In this document: piece after piece, positions 62,882 through 64,000 of the stretch
Position numbering within the stretch: the stretch's first letter is position 1
How the letters are laid out: each line of letters starts with the position of its first letter
Origin: Gaertneriomyces semiglobifer
Taxonomy: Eukaryota; Chytridiomycota; Chytridiomycetes; Spizellomycetales; Spizellomycetaceae
Reading direction: 5' to 3'
Assembly: GCA_025558075.1 (NCBI GenBank)
Contig: JAHLKF010000007.1
Location: 860,568-924,567, forward strand
Length of the DNA stretch: 64,000 nt
The notes under the pieces: model-generated
What the model saw: only the letters and a program-made list of their open reading frames with translations
What the model was told of the DNA's origin: nothing
Databases searched by the model: none
Position numbers and translations under genes: made by a program

Positions 62882-63067
62882 TTTCCAAATGGGGAAATAG
62901 AATTACTGACGTTGATGTTGCTCTTGTTGGGACCCTGGGGTTCTTGATGGTTAAGGTTGTTTGCTAGAAAAAAGCTTCTGGGGGCACAGAGAACCTTTCG
63001 TTTTTATATTCCAATCCGTGAAACAACGTAAAATAGTGAGCATACTACTCTATGAGAATCGACAATA

Positions 63068-63486
63068 TCAGTGGAAGTGTATAGAACTCAAAAGAACAAA
63101 ATTGGTACGACCTGATATACAGCCGTTCAAAAAAGCACGGATGCTCACATTGTCTCGTTTTTCTTTCATGCACAATGTTGCAGGGCGGTTCAAGACATGT
63201 TCAGGCGGAAGAACCTTCGAGTAACGCGTCGGCCTCGGTATCGTCGACAGCAACGACAACTTGGTGCCTTTGGGAGAGTCGTGGCACCACCGTGGCAGCG
63301 TCGCAACCCACTCGGCACACTGGTACGACATTTCAATGAAAGTCCCACGACCGCCATCTGTCGGGAGCGGAATGATGGGGAAGGTGACGATGTACACTGG
63401 TGTTGGACCTCAGACTCAAAACGACGGGGTGTGCAGATGAGATAGTAGGCATCCCCTTTCTCTGGAACCCTCTTTTGCTCACCCAT
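63068..63486 (-). pseudogene. Unknown protein, frameshifted
   Basis: ATG 63486 (MGEQKRVPEKGDAYYLIC) shifts near 63395 to VTFPIIPLPTDGGRGTFIEM and ends at 63068. About 139 codons. No family recognised. Divergent from the next gene, with 33 bp between starts. Confidence 0.4.
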
Positions 63487-63519
63487 ACGGTTGTAAAAAC
63501 TCCATAAATTCAATACAAG

Positions 63520-63747
63520 ATGGTTCGCCCCGCTAACGTAGAGGACTTGACCCTTGTCATCGGCGAGTACGAGCGCGCGCGGTTCTTTGAACTCTTAGGT
63601 AGCGAAACATTCGAGAACGTTCCTGAAGTGCGTGAAGACCAACTTCTCCTATATCTGTACCCTGCAATGGATCAAATCTGCCCCTTGATTGTCAACGTCG
63701 GGATCCAACCGTGTGCCATTGGCCCTTACGACAACACAATCGTATGA
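63520..63747 (+). CDS. Small acidic unknown protein
   Basis: 75 aa, MVRPANVEDLTLVIGEYERA... ending GPYDNTIV. Its TGA overlaps the ATG of the next gene (ATGA), a tight coupling that suggests co-expression or a shifted single gene. No family recognised. Confidence 0.45.
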   Translation: MVRPANVEDLTLVIGEYERARFFELLGSETFENVPEVREDQLLLYLYPAMDQICPLIVNVGIQPCAIGPYDNTIV

Positions 63748-64000
63748 ACACCTTCCTGCTCTTTGTCCCGACGACCTTTCCTGAACCATTCCATATGACA
63801 CCTTACTCCTTTGCGGAGATCCCACTCGGTCTGGAGTTTCACGTACCACGCGGTATGACAGTTCAGATCGAGCATGTGGCCGACGTTCCCATTCGGTCGT
63901 GCTTCAGACTTTTACTCATGAAACCAACACCAATGGTTGTGTCGGTACAAGAGAAGTGCAAGGTCTCCATATCACCATTCGGAACCTACCGCTCAATATC
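63744..64000 (+). CDS. Unknown protein, cut by the window end
   Basis: Opens at ATG 63744 (MNTFLLFVPTTFPEPFHM) and is still open at 64000 (85 codons). Beta-rich composition (LGLEFHVPRGMTVQIEHV). It may be a separate gene or the continuation of the preceding one. Confidence 0.4.
   Translation, partial: MNTFLLFVPTTFPEPFHMTPYSFAEIPLGLEFHVPRGMTVQIEHVADVPIRSCFRLLLMKPTPMVVSVQEKCKVSISPFGTYRSI

Larger units (their letters stand above)
48702..64000. mobile_element. Element 2: endogenous polinton-like virus, decaying, right end outside window
   Basis: A block of virus-type genes starts 24 bp after the tRNA-Asp 3' end and continues to the window edge. It carries a RING protein, tandem paralogues, a possible late transcription factor, a fiber-like protein with a phosphodiesterase domain, an unknown basic protein, capsid protein, penton, NUMOD4/HNH endonuclease, packaging ATPase and several unknowns. 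At least ten frameshifts or stops affect these genes. I see no polymerase, helicase or integrase yet; they may lie beyond 64000. No terminal repeat is visible. Confidence 0.8.

Noticed and set aside
48702..64000. Terminal inverted repeat of element 2
   Set aside because: The sequence next to the tRNA has no inverse copy inside the window; the other end lies outside, so no statement is possible.

Overview
The window looks like nuclear DNA of an early-diverging, probably zoosporic (chytrid-like) fungus. Host genes are intron-rich, with introns of 54-98 bp and GT-AG borders. They include a fungal STE12-type factor with C2H2 fingers, a DUR3-type urea permease and a DP-type cell-cycle factor; the E2F/DP pair is kept in early fungi but lost in Dikarya. 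The organism is inferred, not proven.

Region 1 (1-24455) is ordinary host DNA. In order it holds an importin-beta of the Kap114/IPO9 type (partial), a short-chain dehydrogenase, a SteA/Ste12 factor, CTP synthase (5 exons, complete), a mitofusin/dynamin-like membrane GTPase with a degenerate P-loop, a soluble cytochrome b5, a ZCCHC10-like knuckle protein, an epsinR/Ent3-type ENTH protein (6 exons), a DP factor (7 exons), a type I membrane protein, a broken DUR3 gene with four GATA sites upstream, a small possibly flagellar protein and an F-box protein.

Region 2 (about 25349-48627) is a Ty3/gypsy-like retrotransposon remnant. It is split by a 21,419-bp virus-like transposon (element 1, 26739-48157). 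Element 1 has 1,056-bp near-identical terminal inverted repeats, 50-bp palindromic tips, TG...CA ends and a 5-bp target duplication (ACGAC). It encodes a double-jelly-roll-type major capsid protein, a penton-type minor capsid protein, a packaging ATPase, a fiber-like giant protein, a TVpol/SF3-helicase replication protein, a DD35E retroviral-type integrase with a chromodomain, and a tyrosine recombinase. It is therefore a Polinton / polinton-like-virus hybrid carrying two integration enzymes. Several genes carry in-frame TAG or TGA codons or one-base shifts although the terminal repeats are almost identical.

Region 3 (48630-64000) starts with a tRNA-Asp(GTC). Twenty-four bases after its 3' end begins a second virus-like element (element 2), which runs off the window. 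It has its own capsid protein, penton, packaging ATPase (with a spliceosomal-type intron), a fiber-like protein containing a glycerophosphodiester phosphodiesterase domain, a RING protein, a tandem pair of paralogues, a possible VLTF3-like late factor and a NUMOD4/HNH endonuclease. Most of these genes are broken by frameshifts, so element 2 is probably an old endogenous virus. The two fiber proteins share the same kind of C-terminal head, but the ATPases differ clearly, so two virus lineages seem to have settled side by side.
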